This document shows, in pieces, positions 1 through 7,038 of a stretch of DNA of 10,925 bases; position 1 is the first letter of the stretch; each line of letters opens with the position of its first letter. The stretch comes from DAOTVD01 sp034437075 (GTDB lineage: Bacteria; Chloroflexota; Anaerolineae; Aggregatilineales; J027). Position numbers and translations under genes: made by a program. The stretch covers positions 1-10,925 of the forward strand of contig DAOTVD010000228.1 in assembly GCA_034437075.1 (NCBI GenBank), given 5' to 3'. Under the pieces are notes generated by a model. The model saw nothing but the letters and a program-made list of their open reading frames with translations. It made no database searches and was not told the DNA's origin.

Positions 1-47
1 ACCATGCCCACGACCAGCGCCACCATAATCAGAATAAGTGTTTCCAT
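1..47 (-). CDS. N-terminal fragment of a membrane-anchored protein (runs off left edge)
   Basis: A minus-strand reading frame begins with ATG at 47 and leaves the window at base 1, giving only 15 complete residues, METLILIMVALVVGM. This is a strongly hydrophobic N-terminus, suitable as a membrane anchor or signal anchor. A purine-rich GAGAAG lies about 10 bases upstream of the ATG, and a promoter-like pair sits further upstream on the same strand (81-109). The start looks real because the ATG, ribosome site and promoter are correctly ordered and divergent from glgA. The protein cannot be identified from 15 residues. RmuC-like DNA recombination proteins start with a similar anchor, but so do many others. 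Confidence 0.45.
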   Translation of the reverse strand, partial: METLILIMVALVVGM

Positions 48-80
48 AAGTCGGGTCTTCTCAAGCTGAACCTGCCCTTG

Positions 81-109
81 ATGATAGTCATTTCCGCCGA
101 GTGAAACAA
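81..109 (-). promoter_or_regulatory. Predicted sigma70-type promoter for the leftward gene
   Basis: Reading the minus strand, a -35 box TTGTTT (104-109) is followed by a 17-base spacer and a -10 box TATCAT (81-86). The start codon of the leftward gene lies about 34 bases further on. The boxes match the consensus at 4 of 6 and 5 of 6 positions with ideal spacing. No experimental start is known. Confidence 0.4.
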
Positions 110-135
110 GCCGCAGACCAGCCTTGGCTCCTCGC

Positions 136-164
136 TTGACAGCGGCCCCGCCCTGGCTCAGAAT
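136..164 (+). promoter_or_regulatory. Predicted sigma70-type promoter for glgA
   Basis: A perfect -35 hexamer TTGACA (136-141) is followed by a 17-base spacer and a -10-like CAGAAT (159-164, 4 of 6 consensus). This would start transcription near 171, giving a leader of about 23 bases before the glgA ATG at 194, with the AGGAG ribosome site at 181-185. It is placed back to back with the predicted leftward promoter. Confidence 0.5.
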
Positions 165-193
165 CGTGCATAGCACAGACAGGAGTACAACCC

Positions 194-1651
194 ATGCAGA
201 TTCTATTTGTCGCGTCCGAAATGGCCCCCTATGTGAAAACCGGTGGATTAGGGGATGTGATCGGCAGTTTGCCCAAGGCCTTGCGCGCGCGTGGCCTGGA
301 TGTCCGCGTCGTGATCCCGCACTATAGCATGATCCCCAGCGACGACTACCGCTATAACTACAGCGTGCCGCGCCGCTCGGGCGATGGCGATGTCAGCGTG
401 CATTACATCGAGGCCGATGGTGTGCCGGTGTACCTGCTGCGAAGCTGGCCCTATTTCGTGGATGACGGCAAAATCTACACCGTTTGGGATTGGGACACGC
501 CGCGCTTTATCTACTTTAGCCAAATGGTGATGAGCTTCATCTGGGAATTGGTGCAGCGCGAAGGCTGGTGGCCGGATGTCTTGCACGTGCACGATTGGCA
601 TACCGGGCTGGTGCCCTTTTTGCTGCACGAGGCGCGCTTTAACCCCGGTTGGCAGGATGTCGCCAGCGTGATGACCATCCACAACATGGGCTTTCAAGGC
701 CCCTACGCGGGCGGTTGGTTGTGGGAAGAAGGCATCCCCAACCGCGACCACCCCGCGTTGCCCTACCAAGATCGGAAAGATAATTTGCTGGCTATTGGTA
801 TTGCCTATGCCGAAAAAGTCACCACCGTCAGCCCGCGCCATGCTATCGAACTGCACTATCCGCGTTTTGGGGAAGGGCTAGAGGGCGTCATCTGGGCGCG
901 AAACCAGGATTTTGTCGGCATCCTGAATGGCCTGGATGTGGTGCGCCATAACCCTGCTACCGATCCGCATTTGACGCGCAAATATACCCTAGAAACCTTC
1001 CACGAGGGCCGCGCAGCCAACAAAGCCGCCTTGCAAGCCGCGCATGGCTTGCCCACCGAGCCGCGCGTGCCGCTCATCGGCGTGGTCAGCCGCGTGACGC
1101 CCCAAAAAGGCTTCGATTTCGCCCTGCCGGCCCTGCATCGCTTGCTTACCGAGCAAGATGTGCAGTTTATCGGCGTGGGCGCGGGCGAACTGGAAAGCGA
1201 GTTCGGCTGGCTGGGTTTGGCGCATCCCGCCAAAGCGCGCACGCATTTGGGCTATAATCCGGCCCTGGCCCAGCAAATTTATGCCGCCGCCGATCTTATC
1301 CTGGTGCCGTCGCGGTATGAGCCCTGCGGCCTGGCGCAGATGTTCGCGATGCAGTACGGCGCCTTGCCCCTGGTGCGCGAGACGGGCGGCCTGGCCGATA
1401 CGGTCACGAATTTCGATAACTTAGACGGTGACGAAGGCACGGGCTTCAAATTCCTATTCGAACAACCGGATGCCGTGTATAACACGCTGTTATGGGCGCT
1501 GGATACCTACCACAGCAAGCCGGAAGCCTGGGCGCGGATGCAGGCCCGCGCGATGGGCCATGACTGGAGTTGGAACCAAAGCGCCGAGCAATACATCGCG
1601 TTGTATGCGGACGCGGTGCACAAAAAACGCGCCTGGCGCGAAACCCTCTGA
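194..1651 (+). CDS. glgA: Glycogen synthase (ADP-glucose type, GT5 family)
   Basis: This enzyme transfers glucose from ADP-glucose (possibly UDP-glucose) to the non-reducing end of a growing alpha-1,4-glucan in the cytoplasm. The 485-residue protein is full length for the family (E. coli GlgA has 477). The N-terminal GT5 domain carries the KTGGLGD donor loop (K15) and HVHDWHTGLVP (131-141). The C-terminal GT1-like domain has SRVTPQKG with R300 and K305, which fall at the same numbers as the catalytic basic residues of E. coli GlgA. It also has PSRYEPCGL (372-380, general acid/base region with E376) and ETGGLADTV (396-404). The start is fixed by AGGAG at 181-185, eight bases before the ATG. 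A small membrane protein follows 14 bases after the stop and is probably co-transcribed. No other glycogen gene is in the window. Confidence 0.95.
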   Translation: MQILFVASEMAPYVKTGGLGDVIGSLPKALRARGLDVRVVIPHYSMIPSDDYRYNYSVPRRSGDGDVSVHYIEADGVPVYLLRSWPYFVDDGKIYTVWDWDTPRFIYFSQMVMSFIWELVQREGWWPDVLHVHDWHTGLVPFLLHEARFNPGWQDVASVMTIHNMGFQGPYAGGWLWEEGIPNRDHPALPYQDRKDNLLAIGIAYAEKVTTVSPRHAIELHYPRFGEGLEGVIWARNQDFVGILNGLDVVRHNPATDPHLTRKYTLETFHEGRAANKAALQAAHGLPTEPRVPLIGVVSRVTPQKGFDFALPALHRLLTEQDVQFIGVGAGELESEFGWLGLAHPAKARTHLGYNPALAQQIYAAADLILVPSRYEPCGLAQMFAMQYGALPLVRETGGLADTVTNFDNLDGDEGTGFKFLFEQPDAVYNTLLWALDTYHSKPEAWARMQARAMGHDWSWNQSAEQYIALYADAVHKKRAWRETL

Positions 1652-1665
1652 CGCGAGGCGGGCCG

Positions 1666-1977
1666 ATGTTAGGAATACTACTTGCGCTTTCGCTGCTGGG
1701 CAATCTGCTGCTGATGCCCGTGATGTTTATCCTGGGCCTGATGTCCGGCTTCAGTGGCGGTGGCACGACTCTCGCTTTTCAGAATGTGGGGCAGCGCTTG
1801 CTGGTGGGCGCGGTCATGCTGACCGCGCCCTGTATGGTGCTCACGGGCTTGCTGTGGGCGCTGGGTGCCTTAGGGGCCGCGTGTTTGGTGGGGCTTGTGC
1901 CGCTTGGCTTTTTCCTGGTGCAAGTCATCATCTTGCAGCGCGAAACGCAATTTTTCTTTCGTCCGCGCCGAAGCTAG
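1666..1977 (+). CDS. Small three-helix membrane protein, unknown function
   Basis: This is a 103-residue hydrophobic protein with no family I recognise. Predicted membrane segments lie at about residues 1-25, 45-68 and 69-92. A glycine/serine-rich loop (residues about 27-34, SGFSGGGT) separates the first two, and the tail is basic (FFFRPRRS), suggesting a cytoplasmic C-terminus. ATG 1666 was chosen because GAGG at 1655-1658 lies seven bases upstream; longer in-frame starts would run inside glgA. The gene sits 14 bases behind glgA on the same strand, so it is probably read from the glgA promoter, but the link to glycogen may be only positional. The following 177 bases (1978-2154) hold no convincing gene, promoter or terminator. 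Confidence 0.7.
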   Translation: MLGILLALSLLGNLLLMPVMFILGLMSGFSGGGTTLAFQNVGQRLLVGAVMLTAPCMVLTGLLWALGALGAACLVGLVPLGFFLVQVIILQRETQFFFRPRRS

Positions 1978-2154
1978 CCGCCCGATGCGGCACGATCATC
2001 CGCGCGCCCATCCCCATTTGCGGCAATCGCCCGGCGTGCCGATGGCCTAAGTTTGTGTTTTCTAACAGCCTGGATTACGCTTAACAGGCCGGATTATGGT
2101 AGGCTTGCAAAGATATGGGATGTAAGAATCGCGTTTCGGTACGAAAGTGAGTTT

Positions 2155-3057
2155 ATGGAAGTCAGCATTCTGGGGTGCCGGGGATCGTACCCGGTAGCCA
2201 GTTCGGACGTTTTGCGCTATGGCGGCGATACGACCTGTGTGCAGATACAGGCCGACGGCCAATTTATCCTCTTGGACGCGGGCACGGGGATTCGGCATGT
2301 GCATGGTTTACCGGATGGTGTCGGCGCGGTGCATATGTTCATTACGCATCTACATTGGGATCACATCATCGGGTTTCCGCTATTCCCGGCTTTGCAACGC
2401 CCAGATATTACCCTGCACATCTATAGCCTAGAGCGCTCGCACGACCGTTTTTATGCGGCCTTGCAGCAATCGATGAGCCGCCCCTTGGTAGGCCGCGAAT
2501 GGAACGATATGGTCGTAAACTTTCAGTTTCACGAACTATCGCCCGGCGCGGTGGTTGCATTAACGAACGATCTATACGTGACCTGTGCGCTGGCGAATCA
2601 TCCTTACCGCGCCCTGGGGTACCGGGTGCAACATGGCGCGCAAGCCCTGGCCTTCATCCCAGATACGGCACCCTTTGATCGTTACCTGTTTGAGGATGAC
2701 ATCGTCTTCAAAGAGACGCCGCTCACGCCTAACGAACGAGCCCAGCTTGAAACCCGGTACGAGGCCATTCTGGCCCTGACCGAAAGCGCCGATTGGCTGA
2801 TTTATGATGCCGCGCTCACGCCAGCGGAATATGAAGCATTACCGCATTGGGGGCATAGCACCATGCCCCAGGCCGTGGCGATGGCCCGCGCGGCGGAGGT
2901 GGGCGAGTTGATCTTTTTTCATCATAACCCCACGCGCACCGACGAGCAGATTGACGCCTTGCTGGCCGAACAACGCGCCGCGCACCCAGATTTTTACCTC
3001 GCGGCGGCTTACGCGGGTATGCGCCTGGGGGGGAATGGGTTGCGCCATGAAGATTGA
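2155..3057 (+). CDS. MBL-fold metal-dependent hydrolase (intact metal site)
   Basis: This 300-residue single-domain protein belongs to the metallo-beta-lactamase superfamily, closest in feel to the COG1235/PhnP-like phosphodiesterase group. The opening GCRGSYPV (7-14), YGGDTTC (22-28) and DAGTGI (41-46) are typical of that group. The metal motif THLHWDH is present with H65, H67, D69 and H70. Further candidate ligands or active-site residues are H149, D170, D218, GHST (233-236) and HHNP (256-259). The substrate is unknown; a cyclic phosphodiester or nucleotide-like substrate is plausible from the family. No signal peptide is visible, so it should be cytoplasmic. ATG 2155 was chosen because homology begins immediately; a longer TTG start at 2053 would add 34 unlikely residues. 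Its ribosome site is weak (GTGAG at 2147-2151). Its 3' end overlaps the next gene by 11 bases. Confidence 0.85.
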   Translation: MEVSILGCRGSYPVASSDVLRYGGDTTCVQIQADGQFILLDAGTGIRHVHGLPDGVGAVHMFITHLHWDHIIGFPLFPALQRPDITLHIYSLERSHDRFYAALQQSMSRPLVGREWNDMVVNFQFHELSPGAVVALTNDLYVTCALANHPYRALGYRVQHGAQALAFIPDTAPFDRYLFEDDIVFKETPLTPNERAQLETRYEAILALTESADWLIYDAALTPAEYEALPHWGHSTMPQAVAMARAAEVGELIFFHHNPTRTDEQIDALLAEQRAAHPDFYLAAAYAGMRLGGNGLRHED

Positions 3058-3868
3058 ATTTTGGGGCGTACGCGGTTCGATGGCCGTCCCGGGGGCAGAT
3101 TATTTGGAGTTTGGCGGCAATACCGGCAGCATTATTGTGAAGCATGCCGCCGCCCCCGAGCATTTCCTCGTGTTAGAAGCCGGGACAGGGCTGGCGCGTT
3201 TTGGCGCGAGCCTGGATTTCACCCAACACCACCGCGCCACCGTGCTGCTCAGCCATCTGAGCCTATACAATATCATCGGTTTTCAATTTACGCCGTTCGC
3301 GTTTTCGCCCGCTTGCCAAACGCGCATCTTGGGGCCGAGCACGCGCAACATTGCGCTCGAAAGCATTTTTGATCTCATCATGGCACCCAGCTTTTCGCCC
3401 GTGTACGGGCGCTCCAACCTCATGGCGGATGTGGCCTTCGAGGAGATTTCGCCCAGTACACGCACCATCGAAGGCTATAGCGTGATGGCCTTGCCCTTCC
3501 GCCATAAAAGCGATGCCGATAGCTGGGGCTATCGCATCAGCCAGGCGGACGGCAGCTTGGCGTATATCTCCGATGGGCGCTTGCGCGACATCAACGGCAA
3601 ACTGGTGCCCAATGCGCTGGCCCTGGCCGAAAATGTCGATGTGCTGGTGATCGGCGCTTTTGACCCCAGCTTCGAAAAACGCCACTATTGCACCTACGAT
3701 GATGCGCTGGAACTGGCCCACAGCGCGGGCGCGCGCGCGCTGGTGCTCACCCATCACCATCCCCAGGCCACGGATGATCATCTTGCGCAGTTGGAAGACT
3801 CCTTGCAGCGCCGTTACAGCCAATTGGAATTGTTCATCGCCAACGAAGGGCTGGCACTGACGTTGTAA
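3047..3868 (+). CDS. Degenerate MBL-fold protein, probable pseudoenzyme paralogue
   Basis: This 273-residue protein is clearly related to its upstream neighbour. It shares the opening FWGVRGSM (5-12), FGGNTGS (22-28) and EAGTGLARF (44-52), and the same fold order. The metal motif aligned with THLHWDH reads SHLSLYN: only H70 survives, while the second His, the Asp and the third His are S72, Y74 and N75. The position of Asp218 in the partner is Ala (about residue 214), and GHST is replaced by HYCT. H153, D186 and the HHHP motif (246-249) remain. The protein is full length with no frameshift or internal stop, so loss of residues rather than gene decay is indicated. It likely has lost hydrolase activity and may bind ligand or pair with the upstream enzyme. 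Its ATG lies inside the upstream gene, which suggests translational coupling. Confidence 0.8.
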   Translation: MKIEFWGVRGSMAVPGADYLEFGGNTGSIIVKHAAAPEHFLVLEAGTGLARFGASLDFTQHHRATVLLSHLSLYNIIGFQFTPFAFSPACQTRILGPSTRNIALESIFDLIMAPSFSPVYGRSNLMADVAFEEISPSTRTIEGYSVMALPFRHKSDADSWGYRISQADGSLAYISDGRLRDINGKLVPNALALAENVDVLVIGAFDPSFEKRHYCTYDDALELAHSAGARALVLTHHHPQATDDHLAQLEDSLQRRYSQLELFIANEGLALTL

Positions 3869-3883
3869 CGCCGCGCCCCATCT

Positions 3884-3911
3884 TTGCGGAATGCGCCTGG
3901 GCCTGTACAAT
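3884..3911 (+). promoter_or_regulatory. Predicted promoter of the trk operon
   Basis: A -10 box TACAAT (3906-3911, 5 of 6 consensus) follows a 16-base spacer after TTGCGG (3884-3889, 3 of 6 consensus). It lies in the 86-base gap between the MBL pair and the first trkA gene, 43 bases before the ATG at 3955. The -35 match is poor, so read-through from the MBL genes remains possible. I see no clear terminator in this gap. Confidence 0.4.
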
Positions 3912-3954
3912 ACGAGCGTATTTGCCAACCTATCCATGAGAGATCAATCAGATC

Positions 3955-4392
3955 ATGGCGCATTCGTTTTATATTATCGTCGTGGGATGTGGCCGCCTGG
4001 GCGGCATCCTGGCCAGTTACCTGAGCGGATACGGGCATCGCGTGGTTGCCATCGACAACCAGGCGAACGCTTTCGAAAAACTCTCTAATGAATTCAGCGG
4101 CTTCACCAGCCTGGGCGACGCGGTAGAACCCGCCGTGTTGCGCGAAGCCAATAGCGAAGATGCAGATTACCTGTTCGCCACTACTTCGCTGGATAACGTT
4201 AACTTGATGGTGGCCCAGATTGCCAAGAGTATCTACGACGTGCCAAAGGTCGTCGCGCGGGTGTTTGACCCCCAACGCGAGAATATTTATGCCGAGTTCG
4301 GGATTGAGACCATCAGCCCTGTGGAGCTCTCCGCCGAGGCGTTTATCGCGACATGTGGCGACCTGGCCTCCGGGGGAGGCAAAATATGCTGA
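3955..4392 (+). CDS. trkA: TrkA-type potassium uptake regulator, N-terminal RCK domain only
   Basis: This is a peripheral cytoplasmic subunit that would bind a nucleotide (NAD(H) or ATP/ADP) and gate TrkH. It has 145 residues, covering one RCK_N (TrkA-N) Rossmann domain: GCGRLGG with the GxGxxG fingerprint (11-16), the acidic residue ending the second strand (D34 in VAIDN), and LGDAV with D55. ARVFDPQREN (101-110) and EFGIE (114-118) are typical of the family. No TrkA-C domain follows, unlike most single-gene TrkA proteins of about 220 residues. The ribosome site is weak (GAGAGA, about 11 bases upstream). The stop codon overlaps the start of the next gene (ATGCTGA, 7 bases), so this and the second trkA are probably translated together as two parts of one regulatory ring. 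Confidence 0.88.
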   Translation: MAHSFYIIVVGCGRLGGILASYLSGYGHRVVAIDNQANAFEKLSNEFSGFTSLGDAVEPAVLREANSEDADYLFATTSLDNVNLMVAQIAKSIYDVPKVVARVFDPQRENIYAEFGIETISPVELSAEAFIATCGDLASGGGKIC

Positions 4393-5051
4393 GGTTTATC
4401 CTGGTGGGGGGGACGCGCATCGTGTATTACGTCTCGCGCCAACTTATCGCCAAGGGCCATCATGTGACCATCATCGACAAAAACCCGGACAAATGCCGCG
4501 AATTGGCCCACAAGACCAAGGCGACCGTCGTCTTGGGCAGCGCCAGCCGCATCCCCGTGTTAGAAGAAGCTGGCGCGCGTCGCACGGATATGATCTTGGG
4601 GTTAACCACCGCCGACCAGGACAACCTCATCACTTGCCAGTTGGCCCAGCGGATTTTTGGCGTGCCGCGCACCCTGGCGCTGTGCAACGACCCCGAAAAC
4701 GAGGCCATTTTCCGCAACTTGGGCATTCAGGTGGCCATTTCGCCCTCGCGGATTATTGGCTCGCTCATCGAGCAGCAAACCATGGCGGACAAAATCACGA
4801 ATCTGATGCCCGCCGCCGAGGGCAAAATCTCCATCGCGGATGTGTATCTGGATCGCAATTCGCCCGCCCTGGGCAAAACCCTTTCGGAGCTCGAACTACC
4901 CGAGGGCACGCTCATCGGCAGCATCATCCGGCAGGGGCATGTCATCGTGCCGCGTGGCTTTCATAAATTGCAATTGGACGACCATCTGCTGGTTATCAGC
5001 AGCCATCCAGATCGCCTAGACGAAGATGTGAAGGTCCTCACGGGTGAGTAA
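4386..5051 (+). CDS. trkA: TrkA-type regulator with altered nucleotide site and TrkA-C domain
   Basis: This is a 221-residue second TrkA subunit. The RCK_N domain spans about residues 1-135 and the TrkA-C (RCK_C) domain about 147-218, ending in the typical DDHLLVISS stretch (198-206). The Rossmann fingerprint is damaged: the place of GxGxxG reads GGTRIV (8-13), keeping the first glycine but not the third and sixth positions, and the GD pair seen in the partner is GS (51-52). The ribose-binding acidic residue is kept (D31). Nucleotide binding is therefore doubtful, and it may act as a structural partner to the intact but short upstream TrkA. ATG 4386 was chosen for the strong GGAGG (4375-4379) six bases upstream. 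It overlaps trkA upstream by 7 bases and trkH downstream by 8. Confidence 0.88.
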   Translation: MLRFILVGGTRIVYYVSRQLIAKGHHVTIIDKNPDKCRELAHKTKATVVLGSASRIPVLEEAGARRTDMILGLTTADQDNLITCQLAQRIFGVPRTLALCNDPENEAIFRNLGIQVAISPSRIIGSLIEQQTMADKITNLMPAAEGKISIADVYLDRNSPALGKTLSELELPEGTLIGSIIRQGHVIVPRGFHKLQLDDHLLVISSHPDRLDEDVKVLTGE

Positions 5052-6570
5052 ATTACCCAAAAAACATAGCGAAAGTCGCTACCAGCAATACCTCAAAGCG
5101 CGTTACCGCACGTTGCTCTCGTACACAGGCGGCGTGCTGATGTTGATCGGCGGCAGTATTTTGCTGCCGCTGGTCGCGCTTTTGTTTTACCCTTCCGAGT
5201 TGCATCAGGCACCGGGTTTTATGCTGGCGGGCGGCGCGATGATAGGCACGGGCTATGTGCTATGGCGCTGGCGCCCGGACAAAGGCCCCCCCGCAAGCCT
5301 GACGTTGCAAGAAGGCATGGTGATTATCGTGCTCGCCTGGGGTATTTCTATCGTGGCGGGCGCAGTGCCCTTTATGCTCGCAGCGGGCCTAAGCCCTACC
5401 CAAGCGTTTTTTGAATCCACCAGCGCCTGGACGAGCACGGGCCTAACCGTGGTCAACACGGAGGAGGTCTCGCGGGTGGTGCTGGTGTATCGCAGCATTA
5501 CGCAGTACGTCGGCGGGGCGGGCTTCGCGATTATCGTCCTCAGCGCGATCCAAGGCCCCACGGGCGTGGGCCTGAGCACCGCCGAAGGCCGCGATGAACA
5601 ATTGGCGCCCAACGTGCGCGACTCGGCCATGTTGGTGATGCGCATCTACGCGGGCTATGCGGTACTGGGCATCGTTGCCTATCTGCTGGTGGGCATGAAC
5701 GCTTTCGATGCGTTCAACCATGCCCTAACCGCCGTGGCGACGGGCGGATTTTCTACGCGCAACGAATCCATCGCGTTTTACGACAGCGCCGCCATTGAAA
5801 TCGTCTCTATTCTGCTCATGATTTTGGGCAGCATTAACTTTTTGGCCATCTATTTGCTCTTGCGGCGGCGCGTGCGGTCGTTTGTCATGAATGGCGAAAT
5901 CCAGTTTTTCGCCGCGTTGTTGCCGCTGTTCGCCTTGGTCGTGTTTTTGGGTACGGCCTTAGAGACTTACGACGCGCTAGATAAACAAATTCGCGTGGCC
6001 GTCTTCGAGGTTGCGTCGGCCTTAACCACGGCGGGCTTTACCTCCACAACGTATGTCGGGTGGACGGCGGTGGGCTGGCTAGCGCTGACCGTCTGTATGA
6101 TTATCGGCGGCGGGATCGGCTCGACGGCGGGGGGTATCAAGCAGTTTCGCGTGTTGTTTCTGTTGCGCGCGGTCGTGTGGGAGTTACAACGCGCGTTTTT
6201 GCCGCCGCATGCCGTCAACGAGCCGCACATCTGGCGCGGGGATCATAAAATCTTTCTGACCGACCGGCGCGTGCGCTTGACGGGCGTGTTCATCTTTCTG
6301 TATCTGGTGACCTGGTTGGTCGGCGGGGGCATTATCGCCGCGCATGGCCACGGCCTGGAACGCAGCCTGTTCGAATTTTCGAGCGCGCTCGGCACAGCGG
6401 GCCTGACGAGCGGCATCACCAACCCCGAGGCACCCGCGTCAGTGCTGTGGACGCTAAATGTCGGGATGTTGCTAGGCCGCTTGGAATTTTTCGCGTTTAT
6501 CATCGGCGTGCTGACTCTGGGGCGCGACTTACGCATCATCTTCTTTGGCGATATGCACCTGAACGTATGA
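5044..6570 (+). CDS. trkH: TrkH-family potassium uptake channel/transporter
   Basis: This is the inner-membrane ion-conducting subunit of the Trk/Ktr system, driving K+ (or K+ with Na+/H+) uptake. The 508-residue protein has the four-fold membrane-pore-membrane pattern. Filter-like loops are TSTGLT (130-135), ATGGFST (232-238), TAGFTS (329-334) and TAGLTS (451-456), each supplying the filter glycine. GGGIGSTAGGIK (355-366) matches the conserved gating-loop region of the third repeat. The N-terminus (1-25) is basic and should be cytoplasmic. Translation starts at GTG 5044, overlapping the upstream trkA stop by 8 bases, with AAGG (5031-5034) as a modest ribosome site; this arrangement implies coupling. 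The overlap, order and strand place it with the two TrkA subunits as one transporter. Its stop overlaps the next small gene as ATGA. Confidence 0.95.
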   Translation: MSKLPKKHSESRYQQYLKARYRTLLSYTGGVLMLIGGSILLPLVALLFYPSELHQAPGFMLAGGAMIGTGYVLWRWRPDKGPPASLTLQEGMVIIVLAWGISIVAGAVPFMLAAGLSPTQAFFESTSAWTSTGLTVVNTEEVSRVVLVYRSITQYVGGAGFAIIVLSAIQGPTGVGLSTAEGRDEQLAPNVRDSAMLVMRIYAGYAVLGIVAYLLVGMNAFDAFNHALTAVATGGFSTRNESIAFYDSAAIEIVSILLMILGSINFLAIYLLLRRRVRSFVMNGEIQFFAALLPLFALVVFLGTALETYDALDKQIRVAVFEVASALTTAGFTSTTYVGWTAVGWLALTVCMIIGGGIGSTAGGIKQFRVLFLLRAVVWELQRAFLPPHAVNEPHIWRGDHKIFLTDRRVRLTGVFIFLYLVTWLVGGGIIAAHGHGLERSLFEFSSALGTAGLTSGITNPEAPASVLWTLNVGMLLGRLEFFAFIIGVLTLGRDLRIIFFGDMHLNV

Positions 6571-6926
6571 CCGCGCTAGATTATCTGTGCTTGTTTAGTA
6601 TGCTAGGCATGGTGATTTTTGCCCTTAGCGGCTATGTGTGGCATGGCTGGCAGATCATGCAAACCCGGCAATATGACGGCACCGCGCAGATCGGGCTGTT
6701 TGGCAGCCAACCCGTTAACCTGACCGGGCGACGGGCTTGGCTGGTCGGCCTGAGCTATGTGCTGGGCTTCGCCGTGGTCACCGTAGCGGTGGGGACGATG
6801 TTGGCCCTGGCCATCCTCGCGCCGGAGGTTTCCACCTGGGGTTTGGGCGGCTGCGGGATGTTTGCAGGCTTCAGCATTTTCGTCGGGCTGCGGCTGTGGG
6901 CTATCCATGCCATGGATGAGGCCTAA
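6567..6926 (+). CDS. Small membrane protein translationally coupled to trkH
   Basis: This is a 119-residue protein of no family I recognise. Hydrophobic segments lie at about residues 5-25, 57-82 and 88-110. The first loop (about 26-56) is polar, with WHGWQIMQTRQYDG at its beginning and a short GLFGSQPVNLTGRR section at its end. The ATG overlaps the trkH stop codon (ATGA), so it is very probably translated by ribosomes finishing trkH. Longer in-frame starts lie inside trkH and are rejected. Position suggests an accessory subunit or regulator of the K+ transporter, but this is inference from context only. After the stop, 112 bases without a clear terminator precede the next gene. Confidence 0.75.
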   Translation: MTALDYLCLFSMLGMVIFALSGYVWHGWQIMQTRQYDGTAQIGLFGSQPVNLTGRRAWLVGLSYVLGFAVVTVAVGTMLALAILAPEVSTWGLGGCGMFAGFSIFVGLRLWAIHAMDEA

Positions 6927-7003
6927 GCGCAGTCCATACCCGCTGGATGCCCGCAGGGCCGGATATGGGTCTTTCAGCGGACGTCAGATGGCCGCGCAGC
7001 GTT

Positions 7004-7009
7004 TAGAAT
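7004..7009 (+). promoter_or_regulatory. Possible -10 element ahead of the EamA gene
   Basis: TAGAAT (5 of 6 matches to TATAAT) lies 29 bases before the ATG at 7039. No good -35 hexamer is found at 16-18 bases upstream (the region reads near ACGTCA), so the promoter is weakly supported. Confidence 0.25.
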
Positions 7010-7038
7010 GCTCCATAAATGATGATGGAGTAACCACT

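Noticed and set aside
2081..2129. TTAACA and TAAGAAT as a promoter for the MBL pair
   Set aside because: The spacing between candidate boxes is far from 16-18 bases in every pairing tried.
2053..2154. A longer TTG start for the first MBL gene
   Set aside because: The extra 34 residues have no resemblance to the family, and the family's opening strand begins exactly at ATG 2155.
3047..3057. The 11-base overlap of the MBL genes as a possible frameshift splitting one two-domain gene
   Set aside because: Each protein has a complete fold with its own start motif (GCRGSY and FWGVRGS), and the first ends naturally after its last conserved segment, so two genes are more likely than a broken one.
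3263..3937. A 224-codon minus-strand frame opposite the second MBL gene
   Set aside because: The plus-strand frame shows clear MBL fold motifs and operon overlap; the antisense frame shows none and looks like a codon-position mirror.
4220..4966. A 248-codon plus-strand frame overlapping both trkA genes
   Set aside because: It is out of frame with two recognised TrkA proteins and is rich in Pro, Arg, His and Gly, as expected of a shifted frame.
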